DNA of 64,000 nucleotides from Paraburkholderia acidisoli (lineage in GTDB: Bacteria; Pseudomonadota; Gammaproteobacteria; Burkholderiales; Burkholderiaceae), in NCBI RefSeq assembly GCF_009789675.1, contig NZ_CP046913.1, positions 620,001 to 684,000 of the forward strand, written 5' to 3'. The position numbers and the translations under genes are program-made. Shown here piece after piece: positions 54,852 through 64,000 of the stretch; within the stretch, counting starts at the first letter, position 1; each line of letters opens with the position of its first letter. Below the pieces are notes generated by a model. That model was not told where the DNA came from. It saw only the letters and a list, made by a program, of their open reading frames with translations, and did no database searches.

Positions 54852-57332
54852 TTACGCGCTGGCGTGCCTCAGGAACGTGGGCGTGGCGGCATTCGCGCCT
54901 TCCGCACCCGCCGCGCCGTCCGCCATGGCCGTCGCGCCGCTCGCCTCGTGAGCCACGCGCGCCTCGATCCCGCCCAGACGCTCGTGCAACTGCTTGCCGA
55001 TGACCGCCGCGCTCTCGGCGCGGAACATCGCGTCGTGCATGCCCGGCACCGGCGTGACCACGAGCTTGCCCGTCACGACCTTGTCCCAGCCGAGATCCCA
55101 CGCGAACTGGCGTCCCTTGAGCACCTGGGCGCTGCGGAAAATCTGCACGTCGCCGTCATAGGGCGCGGCGCGATAGCGAACCTGCTGTTCACGCAGATGG
55201 CCGATATACCAGAGGTTTTCAGCCAGTTCGTTGTTCGGGCCGTCGTTCTTGAACAGGCCGAGCCGCGTGGCGAGCGGCAGCAGGCGCAGCGCGCGCACGG
55301 TGCGGAACTGTTTGAGGAACACCTTCATCGAGGTCTCGCGGCGGCGCGCCGCGCGGAAGTCGCGCGGAATGTCGTACGCGCGCACGCGCACCTTGCGCAT
55401 GAGCTTGTCGAACAGCGGCATCGACTCGCGGTAGCCCGGGCACCACGAGTCGTTGAGCACGACGAGCTCCACCGTTTCGCCTTCGCGGCGCAGCTGATGC
55501 GCGGCTTCGAGCGCGAGCGCGCCCAGCACGCAGTGGCCCATCAGGATGTACGGACCGTGCGGGCGCGCCATGCGAATCAGGCGCACGGCGTCGGCGGCGA
55601 TATCCTGGTAGGCGCGGTCGGGAAACGTGCGCGGCTCGCCGCGCGGCACCATCGGAATGTCGATGATGGGGCGCGCCGTGCCCACCTGTTTCGCCAGCTC
55701 GTAGAACACGGCCGTGTTGTTGAGCACGATGATGGGCGTGCCCGGCGCGTCCTCGTTGAACTGCACGATGTTGTCCGCCTGCGCGGCGAGGTCGGCGGCG
55801 CTCATGAAGCCGCTCACGCCCACGCCCGGCGCGCAGGCTTTCTGCGCGGCGGCGGCCGAGTTACCGGCGGCCGTGGCGGCGCTGCGTGCGTCCGCGATCG
55901 ACGCAACCGACGCGAGCGACATGACCGCGGCGAGTTGCGCCACGGGCGCGGCGGCGCGGGCCGGCGCGATCTCGGCCGTTTCCAGCACGTCGCGCCAGGT
56001 CGCCAGATGCGCGTCGATGGTGGCGACGTCGTAAAGATCGGTGTCGCCTTCACACGAGATGCGCCAGCCGTCCGGGCGATGCACCATGAAGAAGTTGAGG
56101 TCGTAGAGCGCGCCCGCGTTGAACGACGGCGAGGTCGTCGCGGCAAAGGCGTCGCGCCGCACTTCGTCGCCGCCGCCCACGAAGCTCTGCTGCAACGCGA
56201 AGTTCACCGAGCACAGCGGCGGCCGGTTCGCGCTGGCCGGCTCACCGGCCATCGTCATCATCTCTTCGAACGGCACGTGCAGATGCTCGATCGCGTCGCT
56301 GAGCTTCGCGCCGCATTGCGCGGTGACGTCGGCGAGCGTGCTGCCCGGCTGCACGTCGAGGCGCAGGATCACCGTGTTGATGAGCGGCCCGACCACGCCT
56401 TCGAGTTCCTGCTGGTCGCGCACCGACATCTGCGTGCCGAGCGCCACGCGGCTCGCGCCCGTGGCCTTGTTGAGCGCCATCGCGAGACCCGCCGCCGCGA
56501 CGCTGAAGAGCGTCACGCCTTGCGCCTTGGCCGCGGCGATCAGACGGTCGCTCAGGGCAGACGGCAGCAGGATCGAGCGGATCGCGCCCTGGAAGCCGCG
56601 CGCCTGCGGGCGCGGACGATCGCCGGGCACGTCGAAGCGGCTGAAATCGCGCAGCTCGCCGCGCCAGTGCGCCCGCGCGCGGTCGAGCGCGCCGCTTGCG
56701 AGGAATTCGCCCTTCCACATCGCGTAGTCGCCGTGATGCAGGTCGACTTCGGCGTAGCCGGCTTCGACGCCCGCATGGCGCGCGGCCAGCCCCTGCACCA
56801 GTTCGCGCACGAGTATCGCGAACGACCAGCCATCCATCACGAGCGAATGGAAGGTGAGCTGCAACTCGCCTTGCGTCGCCGAGCGCGGCAACCACACCGC
56901 GCGGAAGAACGCGGGCGAGGTCAGGGCGAACGGCGTGCGCGCCTGCTGGCCGCCCACGCGTTCGGCCTCGGCCCGCGCGGCGGGCTCGTCGAGGCCGCTC
57001 AGGTCGACCACGTCGAGCCGAAACGGCACGCGGCTCCAGACTTGCTGACGCAGGCCCGCGCCCGTCATCAGGAAGCCGGTGCGCAGCACTTCATGCCGCG
57101 CGACCAGGGCGCCGAGCACCTGCTCGAGGCTCGCGGTGTCGAGCGGCCCGGACAGCTGCAGCCGGAACGCGATGTTGAGGGCCGATGCGTTCGGCGACGC
57201 CGCCTGCTCGTTCCAGAACCGCGTCTGGCACGCGGTTGCCGGGAAGAGGGCGTGGCTCGCTTCGATCGCCTCGTTCGCGGCGCCGTCTTCGCGGTCGTCG
57301 AACGTGGCGAGCTTCAGGGCTATTCCGTTCAT
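54852..57332 (-). CDS. Stand-alone condensation-thioesterase protein of an NRPS system
   Basis: 826 residues from ATG 57332, with AAGGAG upstream and the PKS-NRPS stop 2 bp before it. An in-frame TTG lies 6 bp earlier. Residues about 30-445 are an NRPS condensation domain, and residues about 530-800 an alpha/beta-hydrolase thioesterase; an Ala-rich linker joins them. The condensation motif, normally HHxxxDG, reads HSLVMDG (56829-56849), so the second, catalytic His is Ser. The thioesterase elbow reads MGHCVLG (Cys codon 55530-55532), so the nucleophile would be Cys. Asp (VVLNDSWCPG) and His (PVPGMHDAMF) partners look present. It has no adenylation or carrier domain and must act on a chain held by the upstream protein. 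Confidence 0.9.
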   Translation of the reverse strand: MNGIALKLATFDDREDGAANEAIEASHALFPATACQTRFWNEQAASPNASALNIAFRLQLSGPLDTASLEQVLGALVARHEVLRTGFLMTGAGLRQQVWSRVPFRLDVVDLSGLDEPAARAEAERVGGQQARTPFALTSPAFFRAVWLPRSATQGELQLTFHSLVMDGWSFAILVRELVQGLAARHAGVEAGYAEVDLHHGDYAMWKGEFLASGALDRARAHWRGELRDFSRFDVPGDRPRPQARGFQGAIRSILLPSALSDRLIAAAKAQGVTLFSVAAAGLAMALNKATGASRVALGTQMSVRDQQELEGVVGPLINTVILRLDVQPGSTLADVTAQCGAKLSDAIEHLHVPFEEMMTMAGEPASANRPPLCSVNFALQQSFVGGGDEVRRDAFAATTSPSFNAGALYDLNFFMVHRPDGWRISCEGDTDLYDVATIDAHLATWRDVLETAEIAPARAAAPVAQLAAVMSLASVASIADARSAATAAGNSAAAAQKACAPGVGVSGFMSAADLAAQADNIVQFNEDAPGTPIIVLNNTAVFYELAKQVGTARPIIDIPMVPRGEPRTFPDRAYQDIAADAVRLIRMARPHGPYILMGHCVLGALALEAAHQLRREGETVELVVLNDSWCPGYRESMPLFDKLMRKVRVRAYDIPRDFRAARRRETSMKVFLKQFRTVRALRLLPLATRLGLFKNDGPNNELAENLWYIGHLREQQVRYRAAPYDGDVQIFRSAQVLKGRQFAWDLGWDKVVTGKLVVTPVPGMHDAMFRAESAAVIGKQLHERLGGIEARVAHEASGATAMADGAAGAEGANAATPTFLRHASA

Positions 57333-57334
57333 GC

Positions 57335-60300
57335 TCAAACTCCTTCGGCCACTCTGCGCTTGAAGTTCAGGATCGACGGACGGGCCGCGGGAGCGGCTTC
57401 GGCCGGGGCCTGCGCCGCCTTGCCGTCCAGCGTCGCGGCGAGTTCGGCGATCGTGACGTTCTTCATCAGCTGACGCGCATCCACGCTCAAGCCGCGTTCG
57501 TTCATGCGGGCGACGATGCGGAAGAGTTGCAGGCTGTCCGCGCCGAGGCTGAAGAACTTCTGGTCGGTGCCCACGTGCTGGAGGCCGAGTACTTCGCCCC
57601 AGATTGCGGCGAGCGTGGCTTCGGTTGCCGTCGGCGCGACTTCAGCTGCCGCCACCGTTGCCACCGCTTCCGTCGCGCTGGCTTGCCCGGGCTCGACCGC
57701 CTCGACGGCCTCGACCGCTGCAACCGGTTCAACCGCCGCAACCGTTTCCACCGCCTTCAGCGTAGGTTGTGCGTGCCGCACCGGCGCGGCCACCATCTCG
57801 GCGGTGGGCACCGGCAGCGCCTTGCGGTCGAGCTTGCCGTTGCTCGTTTGCGGCAGCGCGTCGAGCGTCATCCACAGCGTCGGCACCATGTAGGCCGGCA
57901 GGCGTTCGGCCAGTTGCGCGGCCACCGCGCCCTGATCGACCGTGCCCACGAGATAGCCCGTGAGACGCGCGCTGCCGTTCACCGTGTGCAGCGCCACAGC
58001 GGCGGCCGTGACGCCCGGCGACTTGCGCAGCGCGGCTTCGATGTCCTCGATCTCGATGCGGAAGCCGCGCAGCTTGATCTGCTGGTCGCGCCGGCCGAGA
58101 TGCTGGAGCGAGCCATCGGCAAGACGCTTCGCGAGGTCGCCCGTGCGATAGAGGCGGCGCGGCGCGGCGCCTTCGATCGCGACGGTCTGGAACGCGGCGT
58201 TGGTCAGCACGAGCCCGTTGAAGTAGCCCTTCGCGAGGCCTTCGCCGCCGATCCACAGTTCGCCCGTCACGCCCACCGGCGCGAGGCGCAGGTCCTCGGT
58301 GAGGACGTGCAGGTCTGTGTTGGCGAGCGGCGCGCCGATCACGATCGGACCGCTGGCGGCCACCCGCGACGCCGACGACCAGATCGTCGTTTCGGTCGGA
58401 CCGTAGAGATTCCACACGTCGGCGCCGGTGGCGAGCAGGTCATCGGCGAGATCGCGCGGCAGCGGTTCGCCGCCGCACAGGATCTTGAAGCCTTGCGGCG
58501 CCTTGAAGCCCGCTTCGAGCAGCATGCGCCACAGCGAAGGCGTGGCTTGCAGCACCGTGGCGGCTTCGTCGTGCAGACGCGTGACCAGCTCGAAGCCCGT
58601 GCGCACTTCCTCGTGGCCGGCCACGAAGGTCTGGCCGCCCGCGATCAGCGGCAGGAACAGCTCCAGACCGGAGATATCGAACGAGAACGTGGTGACGGCG
58701 ACGATGCGGTCGCTGGCCGTGAAGCCCGGCGCCTGCGCCACGGAGAGCAGGAAGTTGCTCAGCGCGCGATGGCCGATTTCCACGCCCTTCGGTTGACCGG
58801 TCGAGCCCGAGGTGAAGATCACGTAGGCCGAATCGGCATCCGCCACCGCGGGCAGCGTGGTTGCGGCGGTGTCGGCGGCGAGCAGCGCCTCGACTTCCAG
58901 CACGCGGTGCGTGCCCGCTTCGAGCACGGCGCGGCTCGCGCCGTCGCTCAAGATCGCGGCGATACCGGCGTTGTCGAGGATCTGCGTGAGGCGGGCGGCC
59001 GGCATCGTCATGTCGAGCGGCACGTAGGCGCAACCCGCGCGCCACACGCCGATCATCGCGGCCACCGTGATGGCGCCGCGGCTCATGGCCACCGCCACGC
59101 GCGAGCGCGGCGTCACACCGGCCGCCACCAGGGCGCGGGCGATCTGGTTGGCGCACGCGTCGAGCTGGGCGTAGCTGAGGCGCGTGGCGGCGTCGGCCAC
59201 GGCGGGCGCGTCCGGCGTCTGTTGCGCTTGCGCGGCGATCAGTGCGGGCGTCGTCTGCGTGAGGTCGAAATCGCGCTGCGAGGCGTTCAGTTCGTCGCGC
59301 AGATGGTGGATCTCGGCGTCGCTCAGGAGCGGCAGGGCGGCGATCGGCGTGTCGGCGTCGGCGGCGATGGCGGCGAGCAGCGTCTCGTAGTGGCCGAGCC
59401 AGCGCTGCACGGTGGCTTCGTCGTAGACATCGGTGATGAAGTCGCAATCCAGACGCAGACCTTGCGCCGACTCGATCACGTTCAGGAACAGATCGAAGTT
59501 GCTATAGGCCTTGGCGTTCGGCGCGAAACGCGTGGTGACGCCGGCCATGTCGAGTTCGCCATCGACCTTTTCCAGGTTGAACTGCAGGTCGGTGAGCGGC
59601 AGGCGGCTGAAGTCGCGCTTGATGCCGAGGTCGCGCACCAGCGCGCCGTAGGTGTAGTTCTGGCGATCGCCGGCGTCGTACACGTGGTCGCGCACGGCCT
59701 TCATGTGCGTGGCGAACGGTTGCTGACGGTCGAACTTCACGCGCAGCGGCAGGAAGTTCACGCAGTGGCCCGCGAGCAGCGCTTCGCCCGCTTGCGACTG
59801 ACCGGCCATCGGCGCGGCGATCACCACGTCGTCGTTGTTGGCGAGGCGGCCGAACAGCACTTGCGCGGCGCCGAACAGCGTGGCGAACAGCGAGCAGCCT
59901 TGCTTCGACGAAGCCGTCTTCACCTGCTTGAGCAGGTCGGCGCTCAGGTGACGCGTGGTCGAGGCGCCGTTGAAGCTCTTGATCTCGGGACGCGCGCGGT
60001 CGCCGGGCAATTCCGGTTGCGGCGCGGGTTCGCGATGCAGATTGAGCCAGAAGTCGCGCGTTTCGGCATCCACGCCCAGGTCGTGCTGTTCTTTCGCATA
60101 GGCGAGGAAGCTCTGTACTTCGTCGAGTTCGGCGGGTTTGCCCGAGACGTCGGCTTCGTAGAGCGCCGCGAGATCGCGCAGGATGATGTTGATCGACCAG
60201 CCGTCGCAGACGATGTGATGGCCCGTGAACACGAAGGCCCACTTCTGGCTTTCGAGGCGGATCAGCGCGGCGCGCACCAGCGGGGCGCGCGTGAGATCGA

Positions 60301-63300
60301 ACACCGCGCGCGCTTCGCCGTCGACGATCGCCGCGAGTTCGCCCGCCGCGTCCGCGTGACCGGCGAGGTCGATGGTGACGAGCGGCACCGTGGTGGCCGG
60401 ATCGACGATCATCGTGTCGCCCACGCGCGAGAAGTGCACGCGCAGCGCGTCGTGACGGGCGACCGTGGCCGCAAAGGCGCGCTCGAACGCCGCTTCGTTC
60501 AGGTTGCCCGAGAGTTCGAGCGTGAACGATTCGTTGAACGCGCACGAGGCTTCGTGGCTTTGCTGCGCCGACATCCAGATTTCCTTCTGCGGCTCGGTCA
60601 GCGGCGCCTGCGTGAGTTGCGCAACAGCCGGGGCGAGCGCGGGCGTTTGCGCCGCTTCGACCTTGCCGCCGAAGATGCCCACGCGTTGCAGCGCGTCGAT
60701 GGCCTCGATGAAGGCGTCGCCGATCTTGCGGATGTCTTCGTCGCTATGGCTCGTGGTCAGGAAGCAGGGGAAGCCTTCCATGATGTGCACGCCCAGATAG
60801 CGCATGTACGGATAGAACAGGCTGCCGAGGCGATCTTCACCGGCGAGGTTCACGTAGAACCAGCTCGAGAAGGTTTCGGCGCGCGTGGCGATGCCGACCT
60901 TCTCCAGGTGCGCGTTGATGCGCTGCACGAGGCCTTCCATGCGCGCGCCGAGTTTTTCCTGCAGCGCCGGGCCGGCTTCCTTCAGATGCAGCAGCACGGC
61001 CTTCATCGCCGAGAGCACGACCGGGTGGCGCACGAAGGTGCCCGCGAAGAACGTGGGCGGGACTTCGGGCACCGAGGCATCGCCGAATTGCCATTGGCCG
61101 CCGTCGAGCGCGTCCATGTATTGCGCGGTGCCCGCGAGCACGCCGATCGGCAGGCCGCCGCCCACGACCTTGCCGTAGGTCGCCATGTCGCCCTGGATGC
61201 CCCAGTAGCCCTGCATGCCGGCCGGGTGCACGCGGAAGCCCGTGACCACTTCGTCGAAGATCAGCGCGGACTCGTTCGCGGCCGTGACTTCGCGCAGTTG
61301 CTGCACGAACTCCTTCGGACGCAGGTTCGGGTGACGCGACTGCACCGGCTCGATCAGCACGGCGGCGATATCATCGATATTGGCCTTGATCCATTCGAGG
61401 CTTTCGGCCTTCGCGTAGGGCAGCACGACCATGTTGCCGACCGACTGCGAGGGGATGCCGGGGGCGAGCGGGAACGCGCGCGGCACGCCCGCTTCGCTGC
61501 CCGGCTTCACGAGCACTTCGTCGAACTGGCCGTGGTAGTCGCCGTCGAAGCAGACCACCTTGTCCTTGCCCGTGACGGTGCGCGCGAGACGCATGGCCGC
61601 CATCACCGCTTCCGAGCCCGTGTTGCAGAACGTCACGCGCTGATGGCCGGTCATGTCGGCGAACATTTGCGCGACTTCACCGGCGAGCGGCGACTGCGGC
61701 CCGATCGCGAAGCCTTCGTCCATCTGCGCCTTGACGGCGTCCACGACGAAGTCGGGCGTGTGGCCGAACGCGGTCTGGCCGTAGCCGTTCACGACGTCGA
61801 CGTATTCGTTACCGTCGATGTCCCAGATTTTCGAGCCCTTCGAGCGTTGCGCGACGATCGGGTAGACGAGTTCCTTCCACTCTTCGCGGAAGCCGCTCGC
61901 GGTGCGCGGGTCGGCGAGCACGGCGCGGTAGGTTTGCGTGCGCGACTTCGAGGTGGGCGACTTGGCCGAGTAGCGCTTCGCGAAGTCGGCGATGAAGGCC
62001 GTTTGCGCGTCGGTGGTTTGCGCCGAAGGCGTGACGCCGGGCTTGTAGGCCGTGAAGCGCGACGGACGGTTTTCCTCGAACTTGATCTCGGGACCGGCGG
62101 CGTGGGCGGGCGCAGCGGCCGGTGCCGGTGCGGCCACGGCGGCTGCGGCGACCGGCGCGGCAAGCGGTGCGACAACCGGCGCGGCAAGCGCCTGCACGGC
62201 CACGGCCGGTTGCGCGGCGGCGAGCGGCACGCCTTGCAGCACGTCGAGCTGACGCGCCATCACCATTTGCATCGCGGCGAGCTGATCGCGAATCACCGAT
62301 TGCAGGTCGCCCGTGGCCGGCGCGACGGCGAACGGCACGGCAAGCGGTGCGGCAGCGACCGGTGCGACGACCGCGGTCACCACGGCCGCGGCAGGTGTGG
62401 CAGCCGGAGTCGCAGCGGCGGCCGGTGCGGCCGCTTCAACCGGCGCAGGCGCAGCCACCGGTGCCGGGTCGGGCGGCAACTGACCGTCGAGGAAACCGGC
62501 GAGCGCGGGCAGCGTCGGGTAGTCGCTCATGATCTGGCGGAAGCTGATCGTGACGTCGTAGCGGCGGCGCAGCTGGCGCGAGACCTGACCCATGAAGAGC
62601 GAGTCATAGCCGAGATCCCAGAAGGTCACGTCGGGGTTCGACGTGTCGGGCGCTTCGCCGGACATTTCGGCGAGCAGCGCAGCCAGTTCGGCAATGAGAC
62701 GCGGTTTGCGGTCGATTTGAGCGATTTGGTCCATGGCGGTCTGAGGAATGTCGTTGTTGGCGTCGGTCGATGCAGGTGCGGCGCTGGCGCTGGCGAGCGT
62801 CGCGGCTTGCGTCGTCGTGGTCGTCGTTGTGATCGTGAGCGGGTTCGGAACGGAAGAGGCGGCGGCGGGCGCGTCGATCCAGTGCCGTTCGGGTTCGAAC
62901 GGATAGGTCGGCAGTGACACGCGCCGGGCGGCATGCGGTTGAACGGCTTTCCAGTCGGGCGTGACGCCGTTGAGCCAGAGGCGGCCCGTGGCTTCCGCGA
63001 AGAGCGCCAGTTCGCGCTCGCGCAGCGAGAAGTCGGGCAGCGAGGCGATGGCGGCCTGATAACGATCCTTCGCCAAACCTTGCGTGGCGAACGTCGCGAG
63101 CGTGCGGCCGGGGCCGATCTCGAGCAGCAGCGGCTTGCTGTCCGCGCTGGCGGTGGCCGTGGCGAGCGCGTCGCCGAAGCGCACGACGTTGCGGCAGTGG
63201 GTCGCCCAGTAGTGGCCCGTCACGGGCGTTTGCGCGGACGCCCATTCGCCCGTCACCGACGACACGTACGGAATCTTCGGCAGTGCGAACGTGAGCGTGT

Positions 63301-64000
63301 CGGCGACCTTGGCGAGTTCGTCCACCACGCCCGACATCATGCGCGAGTGGAACGCATGCGACGTATGCAGGCGGCGATGTTCGATGTCGCTGGCCTTGAG
63401 CGTGGCCTCGAATGCCTCGATGGCCGCGAACGGCCCGGCCACGACGCTCAGCGAGGGCGCGTTGAGCGCGGCGAGATCGACGTCGGCGGGCAGGATCGGC
63501 GTGAGTTCGGCTTCGGGCAGACGCACGACCAGCATCGCGCCCGGCTCGGCGGCCTGCATCAGCGCGCCGCGTTGCGCGATCAGATACAGCGCGTCTTCGA
63601 AGGCGATCGCCTCGGCCACGCAGGCCGCGACCAGTTCGCCCACGCTATGGCCGATCATCGCCGTGGGCTTGATGCCGCGCGCGATCCACAGTTGCGCGAG
63701 CGCGTATTCCACGAGGAACAGCGCGGGCTGCGCGTAGATCGTGGAGCGGATCGGGTGCGGGGTGTCATCGCCTTCGGGCGCGGCGCTGAACATCAGCGTG
63801 CGGATGTCGAGACCGAGATGCGGCGCGAGCACTTCGGCGCCCTTGTCGATCCACTGCCGATACACGGGCTGCGTGCGATAGAGCGCGTCGCCCATGCCCG
63901 GATATTGCGAACCCTGGCCGGGGAACATGAACACGACGGGCGGCGCGGCTTGCGGCGCCTGCGCTTCGAGTGCGCCCTTCGCGAGCTTGGCCTGCGCTTG
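57335..64000 (-). CDS. Hybrid PKS-NRPS with internal aminotransferase: AT-ACP-AMT-C-A-PCP (5' end outside)
   Basis: At least 2,221 residues; the frame is open to the window's right edge, so the N-terminus (expected KS and perhaps a starter module) is missing. Visible order: acyltransferase (about 63930-62950; GHSVGE active site, SHAFH suggesting malonyl-CoA); carrier domain (about 62700-62480, LGYDSLFMG, Ser for phosphopantetheine); Ala/Pro linker; GSA-type aminotransferase (about 62050-60650; FDEVVTGFRVHPAG, PLP Lys in TYGKVVGGGLPIG); condensation domain with intact HHIVCDG (60200-60220); adenylation domain (about 59290-57870; FTSGSTGQPKG, NLYGPTETT, YRTGDLA, NGKLDRK); carrier domain (about 57640-57480, LGADSLQ). 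The specificity residues read D-I-L-Q-L-G-L-I-W-K, which I recall as a glycine code. The aminotransferase would put an amine on the beta-keto carbon, as in mycosubtilin/iturin synthases. Confidence 0.92.
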   Translation of the reverse strand, partial: QAQAKLAKGALEAQAPQAAPPVVFMFPGQGSQYPGMGDALYRTQPVYRQWIDKGAEVLAPHLGLDIRTLMFSAAPEGDDTPHPIRSTIYAQPALFLVEYALAQLWIARGIKPTAMIGHSVGELVAACVAEAIAFEDALYLIAQRGALMQAAEPGAMLVVRLPEAELTPILPADVDLAALNAPSLSVVAGPFAAIEAFEATLKASDIEHRRLHTSHAFHSRMMSGVVDELAKVADTLTFALPKIPYVSSVTGEWASAQTPVTGHYWATHCRNVVRFGDALATATASADSKPLLLEIGPGRTLATFATQGLAKDRYQAAIASLPDFSLRERELALFAEATGRLWLNGVTPDWKAVQPHAARRVSLPTYPFEPERHWIDAPAAASSVPNPLTITTTTTTTQAATLASASAAPASTDANNDIPQTAMDQIAQIDRKPRLIAELAALLAEMSGEAPDTSNPDVTFWDLGYDSLFMGQVSRQLRRRYDVTISFRQIMSDYPTLPALAGFLDGQLPPDPAPVAAPAPVEAAAPAAAATPAATPAAAVVTAVVAPVAAAPLAVPFAVAPATGDLQSVIRDQLAAMQMVMARQLDVLQGVPLAAAQPAVAVQALAAPVVAPLAAPVAAAAVAAPAPAAAPAHAAGPEIKFEENRPSRFTAYKPGVTPSAQTTDAQTAFIADFAKRYSAKSPTSKSRTQTYRAVLADPRTASGFREEWKELVYPIVAQRSKGSKIWDIDGNEYVDVVNGYGQTAFGHTPDFVVDAVKAQMDEGFAIGPQSPLAGEVAQMFADMTGHQRVTFCNTGSEAVMAAMRLARTVTGKDKVVCFDGDYHGQFDEVLVKPGSEAGVPRAFPLAPGIPSQSVGNMVVLPYAKAESLEWIKANIDDIAAVLIEPVQSRHPNLRPKEFVQQLREVTAANESALIFDEVVTGFRVHPAGMQGYWGIQGDMATYGKVVGGGLPIGVLAGTAQYMDALDGGQWQFGDASVPEVPPTFFAGTFVRHPVVLSAMKAVLLHLKEAGPALQEKLGARMEGLVQRINAHLEKVGIATRAETFSSWFYVNLAGEDRLGSLFYPYMRYLGVHIMEGFPCFLTTSHSDEDIRKIGDAFIEAIDALQRVGIFGGKVEAAQTPALAPAVAQLTQAPLTEPQKEIWMSAQQSHEASCAFNESFTLELSGNLNEAAFERAFAATVARHDALRVHFSRVGDTMIVDPATTVPLVTIDLAGHADAAGELAAIVDGEARAVFDLTRAPLVRAALIRLESQKWAFVFTGHHIVCDGWSINIILRDLAALYEADVSGKPAELDEVQSFLAYAKEQHDLGVDAETRDFWLNLHREPAPQPELPGDRARPEIKSFNGASTTRHLSADLLKQVKTASSKQGCSLFATLFGAAQVLFGRLANNDDVVIAAPMAGQSQAGEALLAGHCVNFLPLRVKFDRQQPFATHMKAVRDHVYDAGDRQNYTYGALVRDLGIKRDFSRLPLTDLQFNLEKVDGELDMAGVTTRFAPNAKAYSNFDLFLNVIESAQGLRLDCDFITDVYDEATVQRWLGHYETLLAAIAADADTPIAALPLLSDAEIHHLRDELNASQRDFDLTQTTPALIAAQAQQTPDAPAVADAATRLSYAQLDACANQIARALVAAGVTPRSRVAVAMSRGAITVAAMIGVWRAGCAYVPLDMTMPAARLTQILDNAGIAAILSDGASRAVLEAGTHRVLEVEALLAADTAATTLPAVADADSAYVIFTSGSTGQPKGVEIGHRALSNFLLSVAQAPGFTASDRIVAVTTFSFDISGLELFLPLIAGGQTFVAGHEEVRTGFELVTRLHDEAATVLQATPSLWRMLLEAGFKAPQGFKILCGGEPLPRDLADDLLATGADVWNLYGPTETTIWSSASRVAASGPIVIGAPLANTDLHVLTEDLRLAPVGVTGELWIGGEGLAKGYFNGLVLTNAAFQTVAIEGAAPRRLYRTGDLAKRLADGSLQHLGRRDQQIKLRGFRIEIEDIEAALRKSPGVTAAAVALHTVNGSARLTGYLVGTVDQGAVAAQLAERLPAYMVPTLWMTLDALPQTSNGKLDRKALPVPTAEMVAAPVRHAQPTLKAVETVAAVEPVAAVEAVEAVEPGQASATEAVATVAAAEVAPTATEATLAAIWGEVLGLQHVGTDQKFFSLGADSLQLFRIVARMNERGLSVDARQLMKNVTIAELAATLDGKAAQAPAEAAPAARPSILNFKRRVAEGV

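Noticed and set aside
57185..62917. A 1,910-codon plus-strand frame opposite the PKS-NRPS gene
   Set aside because: It mirrors the high-GC codon pattern of the real gene, is Arg/His/Gly-rich, has no domain, and the minus strand carries a full set of PKS-NRPS motifs.

Overview
The window is about 64 kb of very GC-rich DNA (my estimate is mid-60s percent) with strong third-position G/C preference. Its gene content (hmgA-fahA, tandem AspT antiporters with aspartate 4-decarboxylase, xdhABC, entericidin, XapX, Wzx/Wzy-type exopolysaccharide genes) points to Burkholderiales, most likely Paraburkholderia, Caballeronia or Burkholderia. I saw no rRNA, tRNA, CRISPR array, IS element or prophage.

Layout. 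1-5.4 kb: the end of tyrosine catabolism (hmgA 3' end, fahA), two MFS exporters and a crotonase-fold enzyme. 5.5-14.5 kb: a conserved hypothetical, a LysR regulator, an aspartate-alanine cycle (two AspT paralogues plus AspD) and a third MFS transporter. 15-19.6 kb: xdhABC, with an XdhC that lacks its usual N-terminal half. 19.6-27.3 kb: a LysR regulator, a DsbA-fold isomerase, a TAXI-type binding protein, a BON-domain protein, a TSUP permease and RarD. 27.4-33.7 kb: a sulfide/persulfide detoxification locus (ArsR/BigR-like regulator, sulfide:quinone reductase, divergent persulfide dioxygenase), a quinone reductase, XapX, a host-attachment-like protein, a PNPOx-like protein and a tiny entericidin lipoprotein.

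33.9-53.5 kb is one exopolysaccharide locus. It holds a WecA/MraY-like phosphoglycosyl transferase, a secreted clan GH-A-like hydrolase, a shortened WcaJ-type initiating transferase, Wza-like export protein, Wzc-like tyrosine autokinase, five glycosyltransferases, a Wzy-like polymerase, two acyltransferase-3 proteins and a Wzx-like flippase. Lipid-linked repeat units would be built by the transferases, acylated, flipped, polymerised and exported. No nucleotide-sugar synthesis gene and no Wzb phosphatase is present here.

53.7-64 kb, on the minus strand and running off the right edge, is a natural-product operon: a hybrid PKS-NRPS with visible order AT-ACP-aminotransferase-C-A-PCP, a separate condensation-thioesterase protein, and a membrane-anchored SGNH hydrolase. 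The order resembles enzymes that make beta-amino-acyl lipopeptides, and the A-domain pocket reads as a glycine code. The C-TE protein has two departures at active sites: a Ser for the second His of HHxxxDG, and a Cys where the thioesterase nucleophile Ser is expected.

A second theme is a high density of short tandem repeats. Repeats inside genes have 9- or 12-bp periods and add in-frame low-complexity segments to at least seven proteins. Those outside genes have 10-, 12- or 14-bp periods, and one 14-bp array begins in the end of rarD and contains its stop codon.
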